From assembly GCA_035384565.1 (NCBI GenBank), contig DAOOIT010000095.1, positions 1-18,116 on the forward strand: DNA of 18,116 bases, given 5' to 3'. The notes under the pieces were generated by a model. That model was not told where the DNA came from, made no database searches, and saw only the letters and a program-made list of their open reading frames with translations. This DNA is from Planctomycetota bacterium. GTDB taxonomy: Bacteria; Planctomycetota; PUPC01; DSUN01. Positions 13,501 to 16,796 of this stretch are shown piece by piece; position 1 is the stretch's first letter; each line of letters opens with the position of its first letter. Made by a program: the position numbers and the translations under genes.

Positions 13501-14749
13501 AGCCCGAGCCCGAGGCGGAGCCCACGGCGTCGGATTCGACCACGAGGCCCCCGTTGGCCGTGTCGCCCACGAGGTCGAAGTTCGTGGCGTCCCAGGCGGT
13601 GCGGGCGCCGGGGGCGGCGAACAGCTCGAGGCCCGAGCCGCCGCCGCGCTCGTAGAAGACCAGTTCGAGGGCGTAGGTGCCCGCGGCAGCAAAGTTGAAC
13701 GTGCCCAGGGTGTCGGCCGGGCCGCGGGGGTTGGCGTAGGAGATGGTGTCGCCGCCCGCGGGGGTGCTGGAGTTGACGACCTGCGTGGTCGTGGCGCCCA
13801 CGATGGTGAGGCGGAAGCCGTCGTCGCTGTTCACGCCAAACGTCCACAGCCCCGCCGTGGGAATGGTGACCAGGGCCGTGGCGCGGACGACGAAGTCCTC
13901 GACATCCTGGTTGATGAAGGTGCCGGGGAAGGGGTAGTTGGTGGCCGAGTAGCGCCCGGTGCCGCCGGTGTTGAAGTAGTTGATGACGGGGGCGTTCTCG
14001 GAGGCGACCCAGGCCTGCTGCGCGGGGTTGGCGAGCACGGCTTCCGCGGTGGCCAGGTTCCCCACGCTGATGTTGGCCTTGTAGGTCCAGACGGCGAAGC
14101 CGGGCACGAACTTCACGTAGCCGACGCCGCCGGTGCCGTGCAGCCACGCGCTGTCGTCGAAGCCGGGGGCTGTCCACGAGAGGCCGAGGGCGTCGCTCGT
14201 GGGAATCCACACCGTGCACGCGGCATCGCTCGCCACCAGGGTGGTGACGCTCAGGTCCTGGCCGATGCCATACGACAGGTCGGTGAACTGCGGGGGGAAG
14301 GCGGGGGCGTACGCGCTTTCCACGGTGGTGCCGTCGGGGCGCACGAGGGCCAGATACTCGCCGTCGCCGCTGAGGCTGAAGTTTGTGTGCAACTGGCTGC
14401 CGGGCGTGGCGCGGTTCTTGCCCGAGGCGAAGACGATGAGATAGCCCTCGGGGCGGATCTCGACGTCGGGGAACTTCCACTTCGTGGGGTTCGCCGCACG
14501 GTCGGTCAGGTACCAACCGTTCAGGCTCACAGTCGTGGCGCCGGGGTTGTGGATTTCGATCCAGTCGGAGTAGTCGCCGTCCTCGTCGGCGAGGATGCTG
14601 TCGTTGAGGGCCATGAACTCGCTAATGTAAAGGGTGCCGGCCAGGAGGACGCGCGGCTCGAGGCCCTCAAGACGCAGCGGGGCGCGCCCGCGCGGCGCGG
14701 CCCGTCGACGACGGCGTGAGGCAGGGTGGTGGCGCGACTTGCGGCCCAT
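1..14749 (-). CDS. Giant LEPR-XLL multidomain surface/secreted protein with three CotH kinase domains and nine lamin-tail domains (partial, 3' end outside window)
   Basis: I read this frame codon by codon from ATG at 14749 to base 1: 4,916 codons with no stop and one spare base, so the gene continues beyond the left edge. The start is well fixed: an in-frame TGA lies at 14764-14762 and no other start codon falls between it and the LEPRVLL motif (residues 30-36). No clear Shine-Dalgarno precedes it. The N-terminus is very basic (RRRRR at 12-16) and is followed by LEPRVLLAG, the LEPR-XLL signature of huge planctomycete exported proteins. Module order is given in the domain entries. I saw only four Cys codons, which fits an exported adhesin-like protein. 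It lies 48 nt after the HlyD gene and is probably the last or a late gene of the operon. CotH domains are atypical protein kinases; LTD, FN3, Ig and cadherin-like modules are usually structural or adhesive. Its substrate is unknown. The domain calls come from motif recognition, not a profile search. Confidence 0.95.
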   Translation of the reverse strand, partial: MGRKSRHHPASRRRRRAAPRGRAPLRLEGLEPRVLLAGTLYISEFMALNDSILADEDGDYSDWIEIHNPGATTVSLNGWYLTDRAANPTKWKFPDVEIRPEGYLIVFASGKNRATPGSQLHTNFSLSGDGEYLALVRPDGTTVESAYAPAFPPQFTDLSYGIGQDLSVTTLVASDAACTVWIPTSDALGLSWTAPGFDDSAWLHGTGGVGYVKFVPGFAVWTYKANISVGNLATAEAVLANPAQQAWVASENAPVINYFNTGGTGRYSATNYPFPGTFINQDVEDFVVRATALVTIPTAGLWTFGVNSDDGFRLTIVGATTTQVVNSSTPAGGDTISYANPRGPADTLGTFNFAAAGTYALELVFYERGGGSGLELFAAPGARTAWDATNFDLVGDTANGGLVVESDAVGSASGSGYAALIGTDVRTAMYNVNASAYVRLPFEVSDPLQYDSLTLRVNYDDGFVAYLNGVEVARRNAPAFLHWNSTATGTHEGEQALAVETINISSYLGLLQAGPNVLAIQGLNASKTSQKFLLAAELVDIDILGLTEHYFAVPTPGAVNSTNYYARVGDIQFSHEHGFYNTPFSVTLSTATAGAQIRYTTDGSTPTATTGTVYSGPINVTGTTVLRAAAFKPGHDPAPVATRTYLFLADVLTQSPTGTPPAGWPTGPINGQILDYGMDPDIVNSPTWGPQLQAALTAIPTISLVTDLANLFNPSTGIYVNAGQDGASWERPVSAELINPDGSLGFQINAGLRIRGGYSRSGGNPKHAFRLFFREEYGAAKLQFPLFGDEGVDEFDCIDLRTAQNYSWSFGGDPNNNFIAEVFSRDTQSAMGQPYTRSRFYHLYINGQYWGLYQTQERSEASYGESYLGGDADDYDTIKVDDGYVVGATDGALAAWQDLWNQAAAGFSSLAAYYRAQGLNPDGTRNPAYPVLLDVDNLIDYMIVILYGGNLDAPISAFLGNASPNNWYGIRDRTGERGFVFFAHDAEHTLLNVNENRNGPWPAGDTFNKSNPQWIHQQLMYNEEYRLRFADRVHQYFFNDGLLTPAKATQRFLARAAEIELAIIAESARWGDSKVATPLTKANWQNAVNNIVNNYLPYRSAIVLNQFRATVLRDGSSAPLYPSVVAPSFNLHGGTVVTAFPLTMSAPAGAIYYTTDGSDPRLVGGGVSPSAVLYTGPVALAESVHVQARILAGGTWSALNQATFVVAGQPDIQITEIMYHPSSGLDSQEYIEIHNASSVAVSTRGWRLANAVDFALPERVIPAGGYLVVAANVAAFAAKYPTVTNYVAGWQGSLSDTSETIELLDAAGRVLDRVTYADDGDWAARTSGPLDHGHQGWVWAAAHDGGGSSLELISLALPDRYGQNWAASLVAQGTPGAPNSVASTDAAPLILDVTHLPVIPRSTDPVTITARLLDEAQTGLSATLWYRLDGQPSFASVPMADDGDHGDGKAGDGVFGAVLPAQPNGTIVEFYVAASDATGHIRTWPAPVQPSGAQAANLLYQVDDAFDPAVPWAPGTQPIYRLILTQAERAELAQIGAASDGQQLSNALMNGTFIAFDGTGLSVRYLAGVGNTGHETRTGPPSNYLVVFSSGTLWRDAAAVTINSRYTHAQSLANAVYQAAGLIAPDAQAVQLLVNGADLALPGSPMYGSYVSIEALGAAFALNHFPGDPLGNLYAAFRTDDLAQEADLRYEGAAAAAYQDTYFKLTNRDANDWSDLVHMLDVLNNAPNATFLAQVSQVINVEQWVRYLALDTLMMNYGPGLNRGIGNNYYLYRGVADPRFVLVPHDLDAVLGQGQVSGDIAHSIFAFTGVDGLNRLLTHPDVLPLYYSAILDLIATVFNPQAMNPLIDQTIGAFAPPAATDAMKQFVVDRTAAVLEQIPREFTITSPLPVVNGYPRTTAATASLSGTADAAHTRSVLVNGNVGSWDPRTGQWTDSLPTGTQAQILLPRGSVWRYLDNGSNQGTAWYQPGFNDSGWASGPAQLGYGDGDEATVVSYGPNPSNKYPTTYFRTTFNVSNPSQIIGLTVRLVRDDGAAVYLNGQEVVRDGLPVGAAFNTYATITVGGADESTFFQFTINPALLVSGLNTLAVEVHQSSASSSDLSFDLELEATVPVGGTSIALQPGLNRVLVETFDGPNGTGNRLTSGTIDIWRDVPGMPLAGGRITADTVLTPAAGPYTVAGNVVVDPGVTLTIQPGTTLFFEAGARLTIEGRLVAEGTAAAPIRFTSVPGGGPWNGIQFSSTLADNRISHAILEWAVTDDGMVGLDNSRLSLDHVTFDHATRRRIRSVASALTVRHCTFTDVFGEGEPPATDGLSGHIWLAGSAPGPVIIQANTFGLLKGPNHAIDLSGTGVSPVAILDNVFLGGGAHALNLDGDAHVEGNSFAGFHKDGWNPYPGHASALAVSGAHSYVAVRNTFSDVDHAAFVFDDAFLVFANNTVVGSAYAALTFDLPGQTASPGRGAYVEGVIFADSPVAFGHVLPATDLTIHRSVVPAVWHTYGVGNVDEDPRLAAVGLTLLPGSPALGTGPNGLDMGALVPAGASVSGEPPAVTPLASATLHVAGPGITHYRYQVNGGGYGPETPVATSITLSGLADGAYTVQVIGKNSAGIWQAEADATASLTWTVNAGLSRVRINEVLASNRSAVEHEGTFPDLIELVNDGALPADLSGMSLSDDPANPAKFVFAAGTTLLPGDFLVLYADGAATSGIHLGFSLDAQGEGVFLFAPAAQGGALLDSVEFGLQVPDLSIGRVGHDGAWALTRPTFGAANVPQRTGDTATLRLNEWFADGDVLFQNDFIELYNPDPLPVALGGLFLTDKPGPQPTKHEIAPLSFVAGGGFAVFTADDNEAAGPSHLGFKLSPHYEWLGLFDAAGNAIDRVLHLAQTTDVSQGRNPDGAAWPFPFFAIPTPGLSNSSPVPANIEGLMASLRITEVMYNPPDGADHEFIELQNTGATALNLAGVRLSGGVSFVFPSLELAPGAFIVVVSDLEAFQSRYDTSVPVAGVFAGDLDNAGEDLTLRLPAPYDAAILAFRYGDGWYPTTDGQGHSLVVRDASVPRAAWDTAAAWRPSLFADGSPGAPDSGLASGKIAINEIHYAPDVATDLLEFVEIYSGEATDTDVSGWRLSDAIAYTFPAGTVLPAGGYLVVAQDPVAFEAWFGFTPLGPFTGRLSNGGERIVLRNAIGQKVDAVDYGAGFPWPVVGEAPGPSIELLNPALDNRLGASWRPSLISGPTPGAVNSVYATSFAPFIHAVSHSPKEPLPGAPVVITAIVTDADGIASVVLEYQLVDPGSYISLTDPLYATSWSSIAMRDDGLGVDEVAGDGIYSVELPAVLQAHRRLVRYRVTAEDAVGASTQAPHPEDPQPNFAYFVYGGVPGWNGAIEPGSSDPARAAATAYDGAAMASVPVYHLLTKRADAEAAQWLDGYPGDAYPWLGTLVYNGVVYDHIRYQAGGDAWRYAAGKNAWTFDFSRGHAFEAQDNYGNDYGEPWDKLDLSAALLPADTGLRGEHGLFEAVAFRLFQLAGVPASSTHWASLRVIDEAAEAGATQYQGDFWGLYLAIERPDGRFLDEHGLPDGNLYRMDAWEGVLANQGYRAASDGSDLDAFLATAATNPSEAWWRANLDIEEYLSYRAVLEATRSYDVGDGSNYLYYLHPTTGLWSVIPGNLRFAWADTMPGNGAEPLAASVLSWPTFALDYQNRLREVRDLLLNTDQAYQVIDESAGFITDIVGVDRAMWDYNPIMLSPYVDPAKAGQGEFYQESPTGGFGGMVQLLKSYIAARIGWIDTHLLSDPLIPATPVVTSLAPPEFPSNALSFRASTFNGTAPFAAMEWRLGEVTDTDNRSYDPHDPRRYEIEAVWTSGVLPAYASDITVPAGAVEAGHTYRIRVRMQDATGRWSHWSEPVEFEVSRPFDPLADALRITEVMYHPKDPTAPSKYQDNDFEFIEVKNIGPAPIDLLGFRLDKAVAFTFPQIILAPGAHVLVVSNLTAFASRYDTSGILVAGQYTGSLSNAGEEIQLRGPLGERIADFDYRDSWHPLTDGEGFSLVPVDEAGDLANWDRRSGWRASALLHGSPGADDPGYAAGAVVINELLSHTDQALGDWIELHNTTGSPMDLSGWYLSDDPADLTKYQIPPGAVLPAGGFLVLNQRDHFGNAAAPGTRTPFAFSELGENAFLSSPDPSGQAGGYRESVAFGAAGREVPFGRYVTSTGRVDFVAMSAPTPGGANAYPLVGPVVINEIMYHPATAGGHEFLELHNTSSAPVPLYDLANPDNTWKFFDAIEFRFPAYTTLPADGYLLVVGIDPATFRATYGVPAEVPIFGPYVGALANEGESIKLYRPGAPEGNGYVPYILVELVDYDDRLPWPEEPDGEGPALARWSGALYGNDPAAWGASGPGSTPGRANEFLDATPPTAPVSPSAVAASSSRIDLSWGAASDPESGIAFYRIYRDGVLRQTAATTSFSDTGLAEDRTYAYQIAAVNGDGRESARTTVLLATPKPGLQAATAFDATHVAVTFGKPVQQASAESRGNYLLTDPAAQPVAILGAELQRDARTVNLVLAAPLSDGVLYTLTVNNVTDGSGNAVAPNSQRSFTYTAWQSQDIGAVAAAGSTQLLGGTFTIQASGAGTGGYGDEFRYVFKTLSGDGEIIARIASLTPTHPAAAAGLMFRSSLAANASYVLAALTAGAGSAFQCRGATADAAEYESGTGAAPLWLRLARSGNTFRSYVSADGVAWTLLAEDTAAMGTVAYVGLAVTSHNDGVLATAVMDSVSVTPHEPPTISLTGPASDVSVNHNQTVTIRWTDADADSDASIWLALDPDDGDEPWADADHTWIAQGLSEDPDGAGDQFVWQPGTTPPGTYTIWARIDDGDHAPAYSRAVGRVTVLPNASPTLTAVAALPGAVEDTGFTISYAALLGASNASDPDGDPL
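1574..3028 (-). other. Lamin-tail domains 7-9 (tandem array)
   Basis: Residues about 3908-4392, preceded by an FN3-like module (3405-3035) after CotH 3. LTD7: LRITEVMYHPKDP, EFIEVKNIG. LTD8: VVINELLSHTD, DWIELHNTTG, GWYLSDDP. LTD9: VVINEIMYHPA, EFLELHNTS, DGYLLVVGID. Each ends with a GSPG- or TPGG/TPGR-type phrase. Confidence 0.87.
3410..4591 (-). other. CotH kinase domain 3 (probable pseudokinase)
   Basis: Residues about 3387-3780. It opens VPVYHLLTKRAD and has GDFWGLYLAIERPDGRF (typical GLYxxxERP), GNLYRMD, DIEEYLSYRAV and SYDVGDGSNYLYYL, which keeps the loop Asp (D3634) and Asn. The metal-site motif reads SVIPGNLRFAW: the usual Asp is Asn (N3658) and the following acidic residue is Arg. 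The loss differs from that in domain 2. Likely a pseudokinase or substrate-binding copy. Confidence 0.85.
5048..6886 (-). other. Lamin-tail domains 3-6 (tandem array)
   Basis: Residues about 2622-3234, four LTDs back to back. LTD3: VRINEVLASNRS, DLIELVND. LTD4: LRLNEWFADGD, FIELYNPDP. LTD5: LRITEVMYNPPDG, EFIELQNTG, ending GSPGAPDSG. LTD6: IAINEIHYAPD, EFVEIYSG, GGYLVVAQDP, ending PTPGAVNS. LTD3 and LTD4 diverge most from the rest. No DNA-level identity between copies was apparent, so the array is old. Confidence 0.85.
7118..8290 (-). other. Right-handed parallel beta-helix domain
   Basis: Residues about 2154-2544. It starts with a cap-like stretch (GNVVVDPGVTLTIQPGTTL, LTIEGRLVAEG, PIRFTSV) and continues with roughly eight coils of period about 20-25 residues, each with a V.xN.F or similar step: LDHVTFDHA, VRHCTFTDV, IQANTFGLL, ILDNVFLGG, VEGNSFAGF, VRNTFSDV, ANNTVVGSA. 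Such folds often bind or cleave polysaccharides. No lyase or hydrolase catalytic set was recognised. Confidence 0.85.
8300..9091 (-). other. Jelly-roll-like region between CotH 2 and the beta-helix
   Basis: Residues about 1887-2150. It contains SVWRYLDNGS, GWASGPAQLGYGDGDE, YFRTTFNV, LVRDDGAAVYLNGQEVVRD and LNTLAVEVHQ, a module recurrent in planctomycete CotH/LTD proteins and resembling a galactose-binding fold. It partly resembles the region before CotH 1 (DDGFVAYLNGVEV). Function is probably binding or structural. Confidence 0.68.
9098..10207 (-). other. CotH kinase domain 2 (probable pseudokinase)
   Basis: Residues about 1515-1884. The domain opens PIYRLILTQAERAEL, has GSYVSIEAL at the GLYxxxE position, and keeps NNYYLYRG and the metal-site motif PHDLDAVLG (D1786, D1788). 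The loop that normally carries an Asp reads MMNYGPGLNRGIGNN (from N1756), with no acidic residue. The first half is strongly diverged compared with domain 1. It is recognisable as CotH but likely inactive or altered. Confidence 0.82.
10298..10585 (-). other. Ig-like linker preceding CotH 2
   Basis: Residues about 1389-1484. Beta-rich module with PVTITARLLDE, then MADDGDHGDGKAGDGVFGA and VEFYVAASDATG. A related module with RDDGLG.D..AGDGIYSVELP (5040-4660) precedes CotH 3, which suggests that an LTD/Ig/CotH unit was duplicated. Confidence 0.7.
10667..11131 (-). other. Lamin-tail domain 2 (LTD2)
   Basis: Residues about 1207-1361. Signature: ITEIMYHPSSG, QEYIEIHNAS, RGWRLANAVDF, PAGGYLVVAAN and SETIELLDAAG. 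It ends near GTPGAPNSV, the common LTD closing phrase in these proteins. Confidence 0.88.
11150..11374 (-). other. Chitobiase/beta-hexosaminidase C-terminal-like domain 2
   Basis: Residues about 1126-1200. It contains AFPLTMSAPAGAIYYTTDGS, LYTGPVAL and SVHVQARIL, the same fold signature as the copy before CotH 1. The two copies therefore bracket CotH kinase domain 1. Confidence 0.83.
11495..12661 (-). other. CotH kinase domain 1 (most complete)
   Basis: Residues about 697-1085. CotH family pattern: GLRIRGGYSR, KHAFRLFFREEYG, then FHLY-type INGQYWGLYQTQER, YLGGDADDYD, DVDNLIDYM, an Asp in the GGNLDAP loop (D952), NNWYGIRD, and FVFFAHDAEHTL in place of the family's WDxDxTFG-like motif (D985 kept, next acidic position is E987). 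CotH proteins are atypical kinases that phosphorylate exported or spore-coat proteins. Both key acidic positions are filled, so this copy is the best candidate for activity. Residue equivalences are my motif alignment, not a computed one. Confidence 0.9.
12809..13036 (-). other. Chitobiase/beta-hexosaminidase C-terminal-like domain 1
   Basis: Residues about 572-647. Diagnostic features are FYNTPFSVTLST, IRYTTDGSTPT, YSGPI and TTVLRAAAFKPG. This small Ig-like module often sits immediately before CotH kinase domains. Confidence 0.85.
13124..14275 (-). other. PA14-like segment and jelly-roll-like region
   Basis: Residues about 159-542. A PA14-like core includes TAGLWTFGVNSDDGFRL near residue 300 and a second half ending GSGLELFAAPG. 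It is followed by a beta-rich stretch with LRVNYDDGFVAYLNGVEV and GPNVLAIQGLN, a pattern common in CotH/LTD proteins and resembling galactose-binding jelly rolls. Likely carbohydrate-binding or structural; exact families would need a profile search. Confidence 0.65.
14276..14635 (-). other. Lamin-tail domain 1 (LTD1)
   Basis: Residues about 39-158. It shows the LTD pattern: LYISEFMALND, then DWIEIHNPG, LNGWYLTD and EGYLIVFASGK. LTDs are Ig-fold modules, common next to CotH domains in bacterial exported proteins, and probably structural or binding. Confidence 0.85.
14636..14749 (-). other. LEPR-XLL N-terminal targeting-type segment of the giant protein
   Basis: Residues 1-38. About 26 residues rich in Arg, His and Pro are followed by LEGLEPRVLLAG, matching the LEPR-XLL consensus seen at the N-termini of very long planctomycete proteins. 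There is no classic long signal-peptide hydrophobic core; the hydrophobic stretch is short (VLLAG, then LYI). The motif's role is not established; export or surface targeting is inferred from the proteins that carry it. Confidence 0.88.
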
Positions 14750-14797
14750 GAGATGTACCCGTCAAGAGGGGGCGGTGCGGCGCGAGGCCGGCACGGG

Positions 14798-16045
14798 TCA
14801 GAGCGGCGGCACGGGCTCGTCGAGCGGCTCGGCCTGAAGAAGGGCCGTCGAGCGGCGCGGCGACGAGAATCTGACGAAGAGCGTCTCGCCCAGTTGCGGG
14901 GCGCCGGCCTCGTTCCAGGGGAGGTTGCCGGCCTGCGGCTGCATGCTGGGCGGCAGCTCGATGAGCACGCGTCGCCCCCAGCGCCGCTGGGCGCGGGCCG
15001 GCCCCGACAGACGCGACGGGATGCGCTCGACCTGCGCGCCAACCTCGATGACGCGGGCCGTGGCCACCTGGATGGGGATGGTCTTGCGACGGACCTCGAC
15101 CTCCATGCCCGCCGCCGGCTCGATGGGCGCGCCCGGCTCGATGAAGCTCACGACGTACAGGGTCCGCGGATCAGCCACCATCAGCACGGGGTCGCCGGCC
15201 CGCACCGTCTCGCCCTCCCAGTGGTAGACGGCCGTGACGACCCCGTCAATGGGGGAGGCGAGCGCGAGCGCCTGGCGCCGGGCCTGGATTTCGCGGATGC
15301 GCTCCAGCTGGGCATCCACGGCGCGGCGCAACGGCGCCAGGGCCACCTCCAGGCTCTCCTGCCCCAGCACGGGCTCGCCCACCCGCTCGCGCGCCTGGGC
15401 GGCCTGCACCTGCTGGTCCACGACCGCGATGGCCTCGCGCGTGGCCTTGATCTTCTTCCGAGACGCCTCGAGCTGATACCGGGTGTCGTCCAGAATCTGG
15501 TCGCCGATGACCCCGCGCTGGTGCATCACCTCCTGCCGCCGCAGCAAGGCGGCGAGACGTTCGGCGTTGACCTGCTCGTTCTCGATCTCGATGAGGTGGT
15601 TGAGCTTGGCCAGCCGCATCTGCTCGGTGCGGACGCTGTAGGTGCGGTCGAGGGCCAGAAGGTCGAGCTTGCGTGCCTCGGCCTCCTGCCGCAGGCGCAA
15701 CTCGGCGGCGGGCAGCTCAGCCTCGAGGCGCTTCAGCTCGGCCTGGGCCACCTCGAGTTCCGCGCGCACGGCCGCATCGTCCAGGCGCACCAGCACCTGC
15801 CCGGCCCTCACCTCCTCGGAGAGGCCCACGGCCACGCTCGCGAGGGTGCCGGTCTGCACGGGCGCCAGCGTGGCCTGGCGCAGGGCGTCAATCTGCGCCG
15901 GAGCATCCATCCGCGTGACGCGGCTGCTCCAGAGCATCGCCACCCCCGCCACGGCTCCCGCCCAGAGGGCCAGCGGGATCACGCGCAGGCGGAACAGGTT
16001 CAGATACCGCCGGATGGGTGTGCGGATGCGGCGTGGTTTTCTCAT
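14798..16045 (-). CDS. HlyD-family membrane fusion (periplasmic adaptor) protein, 415 aa
   Basis: A basic cytoplasmic start is followed by one membrane segment (about residues 22-39, VIPLALWAGAVAGVAMLW). Next come the first lipoyl half-motif (about 60-90, APVQTGTLASVAVGLSEEV), a long charged coiled coil (about 91-262), and the second lipoyl half (about 263-293, ASPIDGVVTAVYHWEGETV). A beta-barrel-like C-terminal part follows. This order is typical of HlyD/EmrA-type adaptors that link an inner-membrane transporter to an outer-membrane channel. No ABC, MFS or TolC-like partner is in the window. The ATG at 16045 is 31 nt after the DUF4956 stop; GAAGGG (16059-16054) sits 8 nt upstream, while the stronger AAGGAGG (16070-16064) is 18 nt away. 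Being directly before the giant exported protein, it may assist its export; this is inferred from position only. Confidence 0.92.
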   Translation of the reverse strand: MRKPRRIRTPIRRYLNLFRLRVIPLALWAGAVAGVAMLWSSRVTRMDAPAQIDALRQATLAPVQTGTLASVAVGLSEEVRAGQVLVRLDDAAVRAELEVAQAELKRLEAELPAAELRLRQEAEARKLDLLALDRTYSVRTEQMRLAKLNHLIEIENEQVNAERLAALLRRQEVMHQRGVIGDQILDDTRYQLEASRKKIKATREAIAVVDQQVQAAQARERVGEPVLGQESLEVALAPLRRAVDAQLERIREIQARRQALALASPIDGVVTAVYHWEGETVRAGDPVLMVADPRTLYVVSFIEPGAPIEPAAGMEVEVRRKTIPIQVATARVIEVGAQVERIPSRLSGPARAQRRWGRRVLIELPPSMQPQAGNLPWNEAGAPQLGETLFVRFSSPRRSTALLQAEPLDEPVPPL

Positions 16046-16076
16046 GGGCGGTGCCCTTCGTTGCCTCCTTGATGCG

Positions 16077-16775
16077 TCAGACCTCGCCCTCCTCGTCGCG
16101 CTGGATCATCGAGACGTGGGACACTCCCGCGGCCTCGGCCAGGTCGGCGGCCAGCTCGGCGGACCGCTGCGGGTCCCGCAGCAGAAGGCGATAGGAGAAG
16201 TCGGCGGCCCCGGCGGCATCGCTGACGCGTTGCGAGGCCAGGACGGCTCGGCGGCAGTGGCGCGAGAGCACGGGGCGCAGGGCGCCGAGAGCCTGGGCGC
16301 CGCCCAGGAGGCGGAAGCTCAGCAACACGTCGAAATGCTGCCGCGAGCCGAACGACGTCAGGTGCATCAGGAAGGTGATGGCGCAGATGGCCACCGTGCC
16401 CAGGACGGCGATCTCGAATGCCCCGGTGCCCGTGGCGAGGCCGATCACCAGGGTGAGGAGCAGGAAGGCCGTGTCGCGCGTGTCCTTGAGGATCGTGCGG
16501 AAGCGCACGATGGCCACGGCGCCCATGAGGCCGAAGGCGATGACGAGGCTGTTGGCCGCGGCCACCACGGCCATGGCCATGGCCAGAATCACAGGCAACA
16601 GCACGAGCGACTGCACAAAGGACCGCGCATAGGAGAGTCCCGTGTGGGTGTGCATATACGTCCACGCCGTCACATTGCCCAGCACGAACGCCAGCAGGAG
16701 GCCCAGCAGCAAGGTGGGCAGGCTCGCGGGGGCCGAGGCCTCGAGGGTCTCGCGCAGTTGGGCCACCCAGTCCAC
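16077..16775 (-). CDS. DUF4956 family membrane protein, 232 aa
   Basis: Four or five predicted membrane segments lie in the first 140 residues (about 20-39, 53-73, 75-90, 102-117, 120-138), followed by a soluble C-terminal part (about 140-232). The family signature is the conserved stretch from GLMGAVAIVRFRT (82-94) through KDTRDTAFLLLTLVIGLATG. DUF4956 has no firmly established function that I know of; members are often encoded beside VTC-domain and CotH proteins. The start is GTG at 16775, chosen because AAGGAGG (16792-16786) lies 10 nt upstream and directly follows the stop of the VTC gene (gap 21 nt), suggesting coupled translation. A membrane anchor or channel for the VTC partner is plausible but inferred. 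Confidence 0.92.
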   Translation of the reverse strand: MDWVAQLRETLEASAPASLPTLLLGLLLAFVLGNVTAWTYMHTHTGLSYARSFVQSLVLLPVILAMAMAVVAAANSLVIAFGLMGAVAIVRFRTILKDTRDTAFLLLTLVIGLATGTGAFEIAVLGTVAICAITFLMHLTSFGSRQHFDVLLSFRLLGGAQALGALRPVLSRHCRRAVLASQRVSDAAGAADFSYRLLLRDPQRSAELAADLAEAAGVSHVSMIQRDEEGEV

Positions 16776-16796
16776 GGCGTCACGGCCTCCTTGCGA

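Noticed and set aside
2958..14516. Many shorter minus-strand open frames (for example 13125-14516, 9207-10883, 4332-5657)
   Set aside because: They overlap the giant gene in other frames and encode Arg/Pro-rich strings. The LTD/CotH reading frame is continuous across all of them, so no frameshift is needed to explain them.
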